From the NCBI GenBank assembly GCA_003557545.1, contig PWOD01000089.1:1-6220 (forward strand): a stretch of DNA of 6,220 nt, in the 5' to 3' direction. Below are positions 5,421 through 6,220 of this stretch, in pieces; positions within the stretch are counted from its first letter, which is position 1, and each line of letters starts with the position of its first letter. The stretch comes from a bacterium (GTDB lineage: Bacteria > T1Sed10-126). Both the position numbers and the translations under genes were made by a program. Under the pieces are notes generated by a model, which was not told where the DNA came from, made no database searches, and was given only the letters and a program-made list of their open reading frames with translations.

Positions 5421-6220
5421 TCAGTTTAGCCGGACTGGCAGCCGCACCGACCGCCGACCGGTCAACATATAATCAACGTCGCGCTGTTTTCTGCTAATAT
5501 CTGGTTTGGTGATTATTCCACCGGACGAATCAGTTAAAATAGTATTTAACATAGTCCAGGGGGTCCCCGAAATCTGCTGTCCATCCATCTGCAGCACAAC
5601 CTCCGGCGTTACCAGGGCTATCGCCAGCTGATTGGCTCGTTGCTGCTGGTTAAGATTTCTAATTAAATCTTCCAACGAGCGGGGGGCAGGTTTTTCGCCC
5701 GCAAACCGTTCGGCCGGCACTGCAATTATCTCGATTTCCCCGCCTTCCAGTCCCTCCGGCAGCCGGAGATTAAACGTTTCAATAAACGGTTCCGCACGAT
5801 AGGGATCAAGTTCAACATAAACCGTCAACTTCTCCCCCGGTCGGGCCACCGACGGTTGACTCCAGACTCTATTGATCACAGCCCGGTTATCGCCGGGATG
5901 GAGCGTGATATCAACCTTTACCCCACTGATTTCCGGGGTTTCAAAAGGATTATTCCAGATACTGTCCAACGGAAAGATCGCCCGTGGATCGTAGGAACTA
6001 ACCGCCGAATGGACTCTTTCCATTGTTAAATCAGGCTGACCCTCCAGCTCGATCCGCAACCTGGTTTCCACCAGGTTAACCCCTGAACGGGCAAGCTGCG
6101 TGATGGCAAATTCGGCCACCACAAGATTCAATAACGACGGCGATAGATACTGATTTTTAACAACTTCCACCTGGTAGTTCTCGTCAAAACCCTCCTCGGT
6201 GCTGATCAAACTTAGCTCCA
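5421..6220 (-). CDS. SpoIVB peptidase S55-like protein, C-terminal part (partial)
   Basis: The reading frame stays open to the window edge, so this is the last 265 or so residues of a longer protein whose start lies beyond 6220. The visible part resembles the C-terminal half of large secreted proteins of the SpoIVB peptidase S55 family, as I remember them from Acidobacteria and other phyla. Matching landmarks are a YQVEVV...LSPSLLNLVVAEFAI segment, WNNPFETPEISGVKVDI, the basic-hydrophobic stretch RVWSQPSVARPGEKLTVYVELDPYR, and RSLEDLIRNLNQQQRANQL. The peptidase domain itself, expected toward the N-terminus, is not in view, so catalytic residues cannot be checked. A TTG at 6209-6207 could be taken as a start, but the frame continues upstream (ELSL...), so it is unlikely to be one. 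Stop TGA lies 19 bases before the propeller gene, with which it forms an operon. Family membership is probable, not proven. Confidence 0.7.
   Translation of the reverse strand, partial: ELSLISTEEGFDENYQVEVVKNQYLSPSLLNLVVAEFAITQLARSGVNLVETRLRIELEGQPDLTMERVHSAVSSYDPRAIFPLDSIWNNPFETPEISGVKVDITLHPGDNRAVINRVWSQPSVARPGEKLTVYVELDPYRAEPFIETFNLRLPEGLEGGEIEIIAVPAERFAGEKPAPRSLEDLIRNLNQQQRANQLAIALVTPEVVLQMDGQQISGTPWTMLNTILTDSSGGIITKPDISRKQRDVDYMLTGRRSVRLPVRLN

Noticed and set aside
6207-6209. TTG at 6209-6207 as the start of the S55-like gene.
   Set aside because: The frame stays open to the edge of the window, no ribosome binding site precedes the TTG, and the sequence matches the interior of a longer family.

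Overview
The window looks like chromosomal DNA of a low-to-medium GC, Gram-positive-type anaerobe of the Firmicutes, perhaps Halanaerobiales-like. This rests on strong GGAGG-type ribosome binding sites, sigma-A promoters with 17 bp spacers, a DUF2905 membrane protein, and a protein resembling SpoIVB peptidase S55 family members. The placement is an inference from gene content and style, not from a marker gene. Coding regions are of balanced composition, while the gap around 1680-2065 is strikingly AT-rich. No transposase, integrase, CRISPR array or rRNA was seen.

Layout. Positions 1-98 hold no gene but contain a small hairpin and a 12-base segment complementary to the neighbouring tRNA. A tRNA-Glu(UUC) lies on the minus strand at 99-173, with its own good promoter overlapping the stop codon of the gene before it. 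Next on the minus strand is a two-gene operon, fbp (class I fructose-1,6-bisphosphatase) followed with no spacer by a 72-residue DUF2905 membrane protein. A 567 bp AT-rich divergent gap (1499-2065) carries the candidate fbp promoter leftward and a clear sigma-A promoter rightward. The rightward promoter drives a small XRE-type DNA-binding protein that ends at a strong intrinsic terminator (2400-2448). A secreted L,D-transpeptidase follows on the plus strand. It converges on, and overlaps by 4 bases, a large exported beta-propeller protein on the minus strand. That protein is the second gene of an operon whose first visible gene (5421 to the window edge) is the C-terminal part of a SpoIVB/S55-like protein.

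How the genes fit together. fbp gives a gluconeogenic step, and DUF2905 is a coupled passenger of unknown role. The XRE protein is a single-gene transcription unit, possibly self-regulated. The L,D-transpeptidase acts on peptidoglycan outside the membrane. The S55-like protein and the propeller protein look like a secreted or envelope-associated pair. I recall the same pairing from distant phyla such as Acidobacteria and myxobacteria, which makes it the most interesting uncharacterised system here; its function is not known to me.
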